DNA of 51,697 bases from Deltaproteobacteria bacterium (GTDB lineage: Bacteria; Desulfobacterota; Dissulfuribacteria; Dissulfuribacterales; UBA3076). This document shows positions 42,957-51,105 of this stretch, one piece after another (position 1 is the first letter of the stretch; every line of letters starts with the position of its first letter). The DNA lies in NCBI GenBank assembly GCA_003194495.1, contig PQXE01000022.1:1-51697 (forward strand), in the 5' to 3' direction. Both the position numbers and the translations under genes were made by a program. The notes under the pieces are model-generated. The model had not been told where the DNA came from and made no database searches. It was given only the letters and a program-made list of their open reading frames with translations.

Positions 42957-45900
42957 ATGAATTCTTTTGAAAAGCTAAAGACTAAACTCGCAGAGCTGTT
43001 CCAACTGGATCAGGCCGATCTGGACTTCGGTATTTACCGGATCATGAATGCGCGGCGGGATGAGATCAACCGATTTCTGGAAAGTGATCTTCTGCCTCAG
43101 GTCCGCGAGGCGTTCGGCGAGTACAAGTCCAGCGACAAGGCCGAGATTCAGAAGGAACTGGATAAAGTCGTTGAGGGAGTCAAAACCGCCGGCATGGACC
43201 CGGAGCAAGCTCCAAAGGTCAAAGAACTCCGGGCGAGACTGGCCGAGGAAGCTGTGGATGTCACGGCCCTGGAGAACGAGGTCTACGACCACCTTTACAG
43301 CTTCTTCAGCCGCTACTACGACGAGGGCGACTTCATTTCGCTCCGTCGTTACAAGGAAGGAGTCTATGCCATTCCTTACGAGGGCGAGGAAGTCAAGCTT
43401 CACTGGGCCAACCACGACCAGTACTACATCAAGACTGCCGAGTATTTCCGCGACTACGCCTTTAAAACGCCAAGCGGACATCGTGTACATTTCAAGATCG
43501 TCGAAGCGGACACTGAGAAGGACAACGTCAAGGCAGCCAACGGTAATAACCGGCGTTTTCTGCTGCACGGCGACAAGCCTGTGGCAGAGGAAAACGACGA
43601 ACTCGTCATCCGCTTCGAGTACCGCCCCGACGGCGAAAAACGCAGACAGGACGTCATCAACGCCGACACTGCATTGCGCGTCATCGCGGACCTGAATGAA
43701 GAAAAATTAGCGGTTTGGAAGGACCGTCTGACCGTTATGTGGAAAAGGGCCGGCGGCAAGGAAACTGACAAGACCATCCTTGAAAAACACCTGATTGACT
43801 ACACCCGGCGAAACACCTTCGATTATTTCATCCACAAGGATCTGGAGGGCTTCCTCAGGCGTGAGCTTGACTTCTACATCAAGAACGAGGTCATGCGGCT
43901 GGATGACATCGAGGAGGAGTCCACGCCGCGCGTCGAGCAGTACCTTTCAAAGATCAAGGTCATCAGACGAATCGCCCACAAGATTATCGACTTTCTGGCG
44001 CAGATCGAGAATTTCCAGAAAAAACTCTGGCTCAAGAAAAAGTTCGTGGTCGAGACCAACTACTGTGTGACCATCGACCGCGTGCCGGAGGAACTTTATC
44101 CCGAGATTGCCGCTAACGATGCTCAGCGGGAAGAATGGGTGCGCTTGTTTGCCATTGATGAGATTGGGAAGGACCTGATCGGAGCCGTCGATTACTCAGA
44201 GCCGCTGACGGTCGAATTTCTCAAGGCAAACAACAAACTAGTTTTGGATACTTGGTTCTTTGATGAAACATTCAAAGCCAAGATGATAGCCTCAATTGAT
44301 AATATTGATGAACAATGTGATGGTCTGCTCATTCATTCGGAAAATTTCCAGGTGTTGAACATGTTTCAAGAAAGATTCAGGGAACAGGTGAAGTGTGTGT
44401 ATATCGATCCACCATATAACACTGGTAAAGATGAATTCCCTTACAAAGATAGTTACCAGCACTCTAGCTGGCTTGCCATGATCAATGAAAGAATAGCAAG
44501 GGCTCTGCCCTTTATGAAAAAGTCAGGAGCCTTTTTCGTAAGTATTGATGAAAAGGAACACCACAATTTGAGAATTGTATCCGATAGCTTAATCGGTACC
44601 TCAAATTTATTGGCTGACTTCGTCTGGGTGGCGGAAGGAAACTTTGACAATCAGGCCAAGATCAAAATGGCGCATGAGTACGTACTCGGATACGCAAAAA
44701 ACGAATCTGATTTCGATCATCCCCCAATTGTAGACCCCTCCACAGCAGAAAGGAGTAAGCTTTTTCGCGACGAAATCAGAAATACTATTGTCAAGAATGG
44801 TCCAAAGAACCCTGTGAGTGACATAGAAATTCCAGCAGGCTTTCCTGCTTCCTTTAAATCAGGAGCTGTAAAAGCAGGAGATTTGATTTGGCCCAAGTAT
44901 AATGAAGACATCATCGTCGAGAATTATTGTGTACAAAATATCGTTATTGCTGCAAGCGGTTGGAGTTCTAAAGCACTATATGAAACCTTCGTCAGAAATG
45001 GCATGACTCCTGTTCCAGACACGAAAGGGCAAATGACGACCTTCGTTCTAACCAATACTGGGGCAATCGAGTCAGTAAAAAAAAGATCTGAGAAGCAAAG
45101 TTATGTAACGTCCATTATCAAAGGAGTTGGAACGATACAATCAACAAGCTCTATGCTCAACAACATGGGCTGTTCGTATCCCCATTACCCCAAACCTCCA
45201 CGATTGGTTTCATATCTCATATCAATGACAGGAAATGAGGGGCAGCTCGTATTCGATTATTTTGCTGGCTCCGGTACCACTGGTCAAGCCATTATTGACC
45301 TCAATCGCGAGGACGGCGGCAATCGTAAATTCATCCTTGTAGAAATGGGTACCTATTTTGATACCGTCACAAAACCCCGCATTCAGAAGGTAATCTATTC
45401 CAAAGACTGGAAAAACGGCAAACCAGTCTCCCGAGAAGGCATAAGCCACATGTTCAAGTACATCCGTCTGGAGTCCTACGAGGACGCGCTGGCAAACATT
45501 GAAATACAGCGCACCGGTCCCCAGCAATTGCTGCTCGATAAAGCCGAGGGCTTCCGCGAATCATACATGCTCAAATACATGCTCGACGTTGAATCCAGAG
45601 GCAGCCAGACACTATTCAACATCGACAACTTCGACGATCCCTGGAACTACAAGCTGCTCGTGGGCGCGGGTTCGGTTGGCGAGACCAAACCCGTGAACGT
45701 GGACCTTGTCGAAACCTTCAATTGGCTTTTGGGTCTGAAGGTAAAGCACATCGACAGGATCAGCGGCTTTCAGGTGGTCGAGGGCGAGAATCCAAAGGGC
45801 GAAAAAGTCCTCGTTATCTGGCGCAAAATTCGTGATATAGCCACAGAGAACACAGAGAGCACAGAGATGGATAATTGCAGAAAATCCTCTGTGTCCTCTG

Positions 45901-46127
45901 TGATCTCTGTGGCAAGAGAAAAAGCCAACCGCAACCTGGAGGCATTCTTCAGGAAGCAGCAATACAACACGCTTGATTCCGAGTTCGACGTGATCTACGT
46001 CAACGGCGACAACAACCTGATGAACGTGCCACTCGATCCGGACAAAGAAGGCGTGGAGCCGCGCTACAAGGTGCGGCTTATAGAAGAGGAGTTCAAGCGG
46101 CTTATGTTCGATGTGGCGGGAGTATAA
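42957..46127 (+). CDS. Beta-class N4/N6 DNA methyltransferase with long N-terminal region
   Basis: 1056 aa. The catalytic motif IV is DPPYNTG (about 484), preceding the SAM-binding 'FDYFAGSGTTGQAII' (about 765), which is the beta-class (type III Mod-like) order; the target-recognition region lies between. The N-terminal 470 residues are not typical of Mod and are largely helical ('LDFGIYRIMNARRDEINRFLE'). AAGGAAG precedes the ATG. About residues 961-986 (IATENTESTEMDNC...) are coded by a 74-bp inverted-repeat insertion that keeps the frame. Likely modifies host DNA in partnership with the Res-like protein. Confidence 0.9.
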   Translation: MNSFEKLKTKLAELFQLDQADLDFGIYRIMNARRDEINRFLESDLLPQVREAFGEYKSSDKAEIQKELDKVVEGVKTAGMDPEQAPKVKELRARLAEEAVDVTALENEVYDHLYSFFSRYYDEGDFISLRRYKEGVYAIPYEGEEVKLHWANHDQYYIKTAEYFRDYAFKTPSGHRVHFKIVEADTEKDNVKAANGNNRRFLLHGDKPVAEENDELVIRFEYRPDGEKRRQDVINADTALRVIADLNEEKLAVWKDRLTVMWKRAGGKETDKTILEKHLIDYTRRNTFDYFIHKDLEGFLRRELDFYIKNEVMRLDDIEEESTPRVEQYLSKIKVIRRIAHKIIDFLAQIENFQKKLWLKKKFVVETNYCVTIDRVPEELYPEIAANDAQREEWVRLFAIDEIGKDLIGAVDYSEPLTVEFLKANNKLVLDTWFFDETFKAKMIASIDNIDEQCDGLLIHSENFQVLNMFQERFREQVKCVYIDPPYNTGKDEFPYKDSYQHSSWLAMINERIARALPFMKKSGAFFVSIDEKEHHNLRIVSDSLIGTSNLLADFVWVAEGNFDNQAKIKMAHEYVLGYAKNESDFDHPPIVDPSTAERSKLFRDEIRNTIVKNGPKNPVSDIEIPAGFPASFKSGAVKAGDLIWPKYNEDIIVENYCVQNIVIAASGWSSKALYETFVRNGMTPVPDTKGQMTTFVLTNTGAIESVKKRSEKQSYVTSIIKGVGTIQSTSSMLNNMGCSYPHYPKPPRLVSYLISMTGNEGQLVFDYFAGSGTTGQAIIDLNREDGGNRKFILVEMGTYFDTVTKPRIQKVIYSKDWKNGKPVSREGISHMFKYIRLESYEDALANIEIQRTGPQQLLLDKAEGFRESYMLKYMLDVESRGSQTLFNIDNFDDPWNYKLLVGAGSVGETKPVNVDLVETFNWLLGLKVKHIDRISGFQVVEGENPKGEKVLVIWRKIRDIATENTESTEMDNCRKSSVSSVISVAREKANRNLEAFFRKQQYNTLDSEFDVIYVNGDNNLMNVPLDPDKEGVEPRYKVRLIEEEFKRLMFDVAGV
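45840..45913. mobile_element. Miniature CCACAGAG inverted-repeat insertion inside the methyltransferase gene
   Basis: GCCACAGAGAACACAGAGAG at the left, CCTCTGTGATCTCTGTGGC-type sequence at the right, about 15 bases between. Translates in frame as ATENTESTE...SSVISVAR. The borders match those of the GxxExxY cassette 2.9 kb upstream, so it is probably its non-autonomous derivative. Confidence 0.8.
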
Positions 46128-46129
46128 AG

Positions 46130-46348
46130 ATGACAGTGATAAAATACCATGATGGTCGGTTTTCTCCCGATAAACTGGACTGAGATAGATTGGTTCCTTA
46201 TATCGGTCCTGCTAACGCGGTTGTTGCACGTTATGATAGAATATTGTCGGCTGTTCCGAACGCTACGGTACTGCTCAGTCTGCTAACCACGCAGGACGCC
46301 ACACTCTCTTCCCGCATTGAGGGGACGGAGGGCCATGATGTATTTTGA
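46130..46348 (+). pseudogene. Fic-family protein, N-terminal relic with internal stop
   Basis: Reading MTVIKYHDGRFSPDKLD, then TGA in place of a likely TGG (Trp), then 'DRLVPYIGPANAVVARYDRI' and 'LLSLLTTQDATLSSRIEGTEG'. This is the Fic_N region ('LIPLIG.AN.aLar.dg.l..iPn...Ll.pL...EA..SS.IEGT'). The catalytic HPFxxGNGR part is absent. It begins two bases after the methyltransferase stop. Confidence 0.8.
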
Positions 46349-46353
46349 GGCTT

Positions 46354-46440
46354 ACCTGTTAGCCACAAAACAGTTTGTGGCTCATATTCCACTTTTTGTG
46401 AGCCACAACTTGCTTTATGACTATTTCATGAGCCACAAAC
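46354..46440. promoter_or_regulatory. Cluster of GAGCCACAA motifs
   Basis: Four copies in 87 bases: TAGCCACAAAA, TTTGTGGCTCA (inverse), GTGAGCCACAAC and ATGAGCCACAAA. The first two form the hairpin GCCACAAA..TTTGTGGC. The cluster lies just upstream of the Res-like gene and may be an operator, or coded remnants of the Fic gene's 3' part. Confidence 0.5.
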
Positions 46441-46478
46441 GAACGTTATTCATCGCATGAAGGTAACCAGAATAGAGC

Positions 46479-49400
46479 ATGACAAAACGTAGACAGGGAC
46501 GAAACAGGAAGTTGGCCAAAAACAAACTCAAATTCGATCACCGGTTGGTACTGACCAACTGGATGCTTGATCTGTTTGATGTGGCCACCTTCGAGGACTT
46601 GGGCAAGCACATGCGCGATCCCGTTTTCGAGGGCTTCAATGAGGACGGTATATCCCGTTTCCACCAATGTCTGAAGCTGCTCTTCGACCGGCCCGAACTG
46701 CCGAACGACATCCTTCTGGCCTATGATGAAAATATCGTCCGGCACTGGAAAAGAATCACGGAGAAAAGAAACGCTGATGGACATAATTTGTATCCCAAGT
46801 ACTTCCAGTATCTCTGTTTGCTCTTCACGGAAATTTATCTGGATCGCTACTTCCGTGATCCCGAGAAGCTTCTGGTCGATCTCAACGCTTACGCGGAGTG
46901 TTTCAACTCTGGCGAGACACCTCAGCAACAGCAGTCGCCAGGCCAGCTGTTCGCCACGGGCCTGCCAAAGGACGCTCAGATCAAGCCATATGAGCCGGAG
47001 GACCTGAAGAAGCTGGCCTTCTGGAGCGCCACCGGCTCAGGCAAAACACTTCTCATGCACGTCAACATCCTGCAGTACCGGCATTACCAAAAGCTGAACG
47101 GCCGGGAGAGCGACATTAACCGGACTATTCTGCTTACCCCAAACGAAGGGTTAAGCCTCCAGCATATTGATGAATTTCACCTTTCTAACATGGATGCGGA
47201 ACTGTTCGATAAAGACAGACCTATGAAGTTTGGAATTCAAGTCATCGACGTCCATAAACTTCGTGAAACCACCGGTGAGAAGACCGTGTCCATCGACGCT
47301 TTCGAAGGCAACAACCTTGTCTTGGTGGACGAAGGTCACCGAGGCACAAGTGGTGTGGAAGTCGGTCACTGGATGCAGATGCGCAACCGGTTATGCGAAA
47401 AGGGATTTTCCTTCGAGTACTCCGCTACCTTCGGCCAGGCCATGAAGGCAAGCGGCAACAAGGAACTGGCCCATGAGTACGCTAAGTGCATCCTCTTTGA
47501 CTACTCCTACAAGTACTTTTACGGCGACGGCTATGGCAAGGAGTACCGTATCCTCAACCTGGAAGACGACTCGAATGAAGAACACCGCCGCCGGTACATG
47601 ACGGCCTGTCTTCTGGCGTTCTACCAGCAACAGAGGCTGTTTCAGGACAGGCAGGAGGAACTGCGACGCTTCCTGATCGAGAAGCCTCTCTGGATATTCG
47701 TGGGCGGAAGCGTCACAAAGAAACCAAGAAAGAAGGACGTTTCGGACGTAGTAGACATCCTCCTGTTTCTTGCTCGCTTTGTGAAGAACCGCGACGAAAG
47801 CATCCGCTATCTCGACATGCTGCTCAGCGGCAGTTCAGGTCTTCATGATTCCAAGGGCCGCGAGCTTTTTGCAGGGGCCTTTACCTACATCGGACAGCTC
47901 GGGCTCTCCGGAGAGCAGACGTTCAGGGACATCCTGGCGGTACTTTTCAACGCACAAGTTTCCGGCGCGCTGCACGTCCGGCGACTCAAGGCAGGCGGTG
48001 AAGTTGCCCTGCATATTGGCGAGGACAACGAGCCTTTTGGGCTCATCAACGTCGGTGATCCATCGGGTCTGTGTAAGCTCTGCGAGGAACACCCGGAGGA
48101 CTTGGCTGTCACAGACAGCGAGTTCTCGGATTCCCTATTCCGTCGCGTTAATTCAGGTGATTCAACGCTGAATGTGCTGATTGGCTCAAAGAAATTTTCC
48201 GAGGGATGGTCGAGTTGGCGCGTGAGCACGATGGGACTCATGAACATCGGCAAGAAGGAAGGCTCGCAGATTATCCAGCTTTTCGGTCGCGGCGTCCGCC
48301 TGAAGGGACGGGATTTCTGCCTCAAGAGAAGCCATCGCATCGTCGGTTTCAATGCTCCGAAGGACATTGAGCGGTTAGAGACTCTGAATGTGTTCGGAAT
48401 TCACGCCGATTATATGCGGCAATTCAAAGAGTATCTGGAGGATGAGGGGCTTCCGGCCAATGAGGACCGCATAGAATTTGTTCTGCCGGTGGTCAAGAAT
48501 CTTGGCAAGAAACATCTGAAGACAATCCGTCTCAAGGAAGGCACCGATTTCAAGAAGCAGGGCCCGAAGCCCACGCTCGGCATGCCGGAGGAACACTTTA
48601 GAAAAAACCGCCTTGTTGTAAACTGGTATCCAAAGATTCAGGCTCTCGCCAGCATACGGGGCCAGACGACGCTCAATACGGCCGCGCCGAACGAAGCTTG
48701 GTTTACTCATGACCACCTGGCTTTTCTTGATATCGAGGAGCTGTATTTCGATCTCCAGATGTTTAAAAGCGAACGAGCCTGGTACAACCTGAACCTGAGT
48801 ATGGACAGAATACAGGGACTCCTCACTGACAATAGCTGGTATGTTCTCCATATCCCGCAGGAAGAGATGGAAGCGCGGTCATTCGAGCAGACGCACCGGT
48901 GGCAGGAAATCGCATCCACGCTGCTTCGCAAATACTGTGACCGGTTCTACAAGGTCCGTAAGGCCGAATTCGAGAAGGATCATCTCGAATACAGGACGCT
49001 CACCGAAGAAGACCCCAATTTCATCGATGACTATTTGTTCCTCATCGACCAGTCACGCCAAAATATCGTGACCAAGCTGGAAGAGATCAAAGGCATCATT
49101 GAGAAGGGCGAATTGCGAAATGTCGAGTTTCAGGGGCTTACCGCCGTCATGTTCAGACAGCATCTCTACCAGCTGCTGGTCTATGTGAACAGCGATGTTG
49201 TTGAGGTAAAGCCCGTGCCCTTGAACGAGGGTGAGCGGGACTTCATTCTGGATCTCCAACAACATTGCTCGCAGAACAAGGACTTCTTTAAGGGCAAAGA
49301 GCTCTATCTGTTGCGGAACATGTCGCGGGGCCGGGGAATCGGTTTCTTCGAAGCAGGAAATTTCTATCCGGACTTCATTCTTTGGCTTCTTGCTGAGGAG

Positions 49401-49688
49401 AAACAGTACATCAACTTCATCGACCCAAAAGGCCTGCGCAACCTGAAAGGCCCTGATGACCCAAAGATCATGTTCTACAAGACTATTAAATCTATAGAAG
49501 ACGATCTTCGGTCACAGGATTCAATGGTCATGCTGAATTCCTTCATCGTTTCCAATACCCGTTTGCCCGAAGTCGGATGGTGGGACGGTGGCATGACGAA
49601 AGAGCAGTTCGAGGAGAAACATGTTCTCTTCCAGCAGGAAGACAAAGGCACGTACATTGAAAAGATGCTGAGGATGGCGGTTACGTGA
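46479..49688 (+). CDS. Res-like DEAD/DEAH helicase with C-terminal PD-(D/E)XK nuclease
   Basis: 1069 aa. Walker A 'SATGSGKTLLMHVNIL' (about 183-190), motif II VDEGH (about 283-287, glycine in place of alanine), 'FSEGWSSWRVSTMGL' and 'QLFGRGVRLKG' helicase motifs. At the C-terminus GNFYPDFILWLL (about 961-971) and 'INFIDPKGLRN' (about 979) give a PD...D-x-K nuclease core, as in type III restriction Res subunits. With the beta-class methyltransferase upstream it suggests restriction activity. 350 bases with a Fic relic separate the two. Ribosome site GAAGGTAACCAG is 20 bases from the ATG and may be suboptimal. Confidence 0.9.
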   Translation: MTKRRQGRNRKLAKNKLKFDHRLVLTNWMLDLFDVATFEDLGKHMRDPVFEGFNEDGISRFHQCLKLLFDRPELPNDILLAYDENIVRHWKRITEKRNADGHNLYPKYFQYLCLLFTEIYLDRYFRDPEKLLVDLNAYAECFNSGETPQQQQSPGQLFATGLPKDAQIKPYEPEDLKKLAFWSATGSGKTLLMHVNILQYRHYQKLNGRESDINRTILLTPNEGLSLQHIDEFHLSNMDAELFDKDRPMKFGIQVIDVHKLRETTGEKTVSIDAFEGNNLVLVDEGHRGTSGVEVGHWMQMRNRLCEKGFSFEYSATFGQAMKASGNKELAHEYAKCILFDYSYKYFYGDGYGKEYRILNLEDDSNEEHRRRYMTACLLAFYQQQRLFQDRQEELRRFLIEKPLWIFVGGSVTKKPRKKDVSDVVDILLFLARFVKNRDESIRYLDMLLSGSSGLHDSKGRELFAGAFTYIGQLGLSGEQTFRDILAVLFNAQVSGALHVRRLKAGGEVALHIGEDNEPFGLINVGDPSGLCKLCEEHPEDLAVTDSEFSDSLFRRVNSGDSTLNVLIGSKKFSEGWSSWRVSTMGLMNIGKKEGSQIIQLFGRGVRLKGRDFCLKRSHRIVGFNAPKDIERLETLNVFGIHADYMRQFKEYLEDEGLPANEDRIEFVLPVVKNLGKKHLKTIRLKEGTDFKKQGPKPTLGMPEEHFRKNRLVVNWYPKIQALASIRGQTTLNTAAPNEAWFTHDHLAFLDIEELYFDLQMFKSERAWYNLNLSMDRIQGLLTDNSWYVLHIPQEEMEARSFEQTHRWQEIASTLLRKYCDRFYKVRKAEFEKDHLEYRTLTEEDPNFIDDYLFLIDQSRQNIVTKLEEIKGIIEKGELRNVEFQGLTAVMFRQHLYQLLVYVNSDVVEVKPVPLNEGERDFILDLQQHCSQNKDFFKGKELYLLRNMSRGRGIGFFEAGNFYPDFILWLLAEEKQYINFIDPKGLRNLKGPDDPKIMFYKTIKSIEDDLRSQDSMVMLNSFIVSNTRLPEVGWWDGGMTKEQFEEKHVLFQQEDKGTYIEKMLRMAVT

Positions 49689-50541
49689 GAGCAGAGGGAA
49701 GCATATAAATGACAACCATGGAGGCGCTCTAAACTGACCCTGGAGCTGTTTCAAGGGGGTTAAGGGGTTTGAAGACTTTTTAATCTGAAGTTCCTGTAGA
49801 ATTTTCCTAAAAAAAAGCCAAAAAGAGTTATTATTGCAATAGGTTATATGGCTTATCATCCTTTTTGGCGTGCAATTTTGTAGTCATGTAACTTACTCAA
49901 ATTGGGAGGAATATCGCTCAAATTGGGGCCAAGAAAGATTGACTTAATAAAAAAATGTGTGTATTTCTAAATTAAATAACTTGCTGACAATATTGAGAAA
50001 TTAAGTGTAGTCAGTAATTGCACACCAAGATTTTAAAAATTTATTTTGAAATCAATAGATTACTGTTGTTTTGCCCAGGGAACTTCAGTTTAATAAACCG
50101 GCCAATATTTATCAAACGGGGTATCCATTTAACGCAAGTAATAGCAAAATATGAAGCCTTTCGCGTGCCGTCCTCCCTCTCGTACAAGGCCCCGAGTCCA
50201 GAAGCTCCAAAGTAGCGAGAAGCACTGTATTCAGGCCTGTGCGGGAATATCAGGAAGCGGGCATTGTCGTTCAGTTAAAAAGGCAACTTGCTCTAAATGG
50301 ATACCCCGTTTTATCAAAACAGCTAAAATATTACTTTGTTGTTGTCGACAATCGGCTCCGGGAAAAATACCCAGAGAGTAGCGAAATGGGTGGGGAACGT
50401 GCGTCTTTACACTCCCCATATCAAACCATTGCCATTTTTCCCAATTCGCCACTTCCACCACGGGATTCTTGACGCGCGCATCTTTGACCATTTGATACAA
50501 CCGTGGCGGCCAGGATATTTTTTATGGCTACAAAGTTCCTT
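49689..50541. other. AT-rich decayed region, no recognised gene
   Basis: About 850 bases without a convincing gene. GCCAAAAAG/CTTTTTGGC arms (about 49817-49870) could form a long-range hairpin. An inverted-repeat element lies at 50114-50311. Short frames here are fragmented and overlap the repeats. Confidence 0.45.
50114..50311. mobile_element. 198-bp element with 26-bp terminal inverted repeats
   Basis: Left end AAACGGGGTATCCATTTA (50114-50131), right end TAAATGGATACCCCGTTT (50294-50311), a perfect 18-bp inverted match that continues imperfectly through ACGCAAGT/GAGCAAGT. No coding capacity and no clear target duplication. A further MITE-like element or the relic of a larger one. Confidence 0.6.
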
Positions 50542-50909
50542 TCATAAGACCACGCCCTTAGCCCGGGCCTCAGTCACAAGATCCAGACCGGCCATCTGAT
50601 CAAAGACCAGGTTGATTTCCCGCTCAATTATGCCGGTGGATCGTTCTGCGACCCCAAGGCCTTCCACAGATGCTCGTCCGGGAGACCGACAACCAGAATG
50701 TCAATATCAGAGGCCCTGTCAAAGAATCCCGGCCTGAGTATGGAGCTGAAGAGGATTACTTCTTTTGCCCCAAGGGCCTTTAGCGCCGGCCCGGCCGGGC
50801 GAACCCTCTCCAGGAGGTCAAGCCTTTCTGACTCAAAGGCCGCCTTTCTTTCCTGCATGCGTTTCTTGAATCCCGCTGTATACAGATCAATATCCGTTTG
50901 CGTGCTCAT
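50542..50909 (-). pseudogene. Nucleotidyltransferase (MNT-type), frameshifted
   Basis: The first 80 residues (MSTQTDIDLYTAGF... 'EVILFSSILRPGFFDRASDIDILVVGLP') fit the minimal nucleotidyltransferase fold: SxLRPGxxDxxSDIDI, with the usual G-S replaced by S-S. After LWKALG the frame shifts: in the next frame it continues as VAERSTGIIEREINLVF then DQMAGL...EARAKGVVL and a stop at 50542. One missing base near 50660 explains this. Either a decayed antitoxin-like gene or a sequencing error. Confidence 0.72.
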
Positions 50910-50985
50910 TAGACACTCTCAAGAAAACCGAGGAATCTTTCCAGATCCTTTTTGGCCATTTTCCACGTGCTTACAAGGGCATCAA
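50907..50985 (-). pseudogene. 3' remnant of the gene upstream of the nucleotidyltransferase
   Basis: A 25-codon stretch IDALVSTWKMAKKDLERFLG followed by FLESV and TAA, overlapping the nucleotidyltransferase ATG (TAATGA). It is probably the tail of a partner (HEPN/DUF86-like partners are common), cut off by the insertion sequence to its right. Identity of the partner is not certain. Confidence 0.5.
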
Positions 50986-51105
50986 TTAATTGGCATCCTT
51001 CATATAGGCATAAAAGTAGTTTACACTTTTCGACGAAGGTTTTTAGGACAAACCTATAGAGTCAATCAAAGTGCCTTTTCTTTATGCGGATACTTTAAAG
51101 AAAAA
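50986..51105. other. Probable insertion-sequence end
   Basis: Contains GGCATCCTTCAT and GTAGTTTACACTTTTCG; the same pair of words (GGCATCCTTCAT, TGTAGTTTACACTTTTTG) occurs at about 16709-16742. This suggests the terminus of the transposon whose transposase follows. Confidence 0.5.

Noticed and set aside
42975-43568. 197-codon minus-strand frame opposite the methyltransferase
   Set aside because: Antisense of a conserved coding region with no own signals.
46130-46348. Fic frame as evidence for TGA read as tryptophan or selenocysteine
   Set aside because: Other genes in the window use TGA as a normal stop, no SECIS-like structure is apparent, and the frame lacks the Fic active site, so decay is the simpler reading.
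50231-50500. 89-codon minus-strand frame in the decayed region
   Set aside because: It runs through one arm of the inverted-repeat element, and a mirrored frame in the other arm gives a related peptide, which is expected from the repeat rather than from coding.
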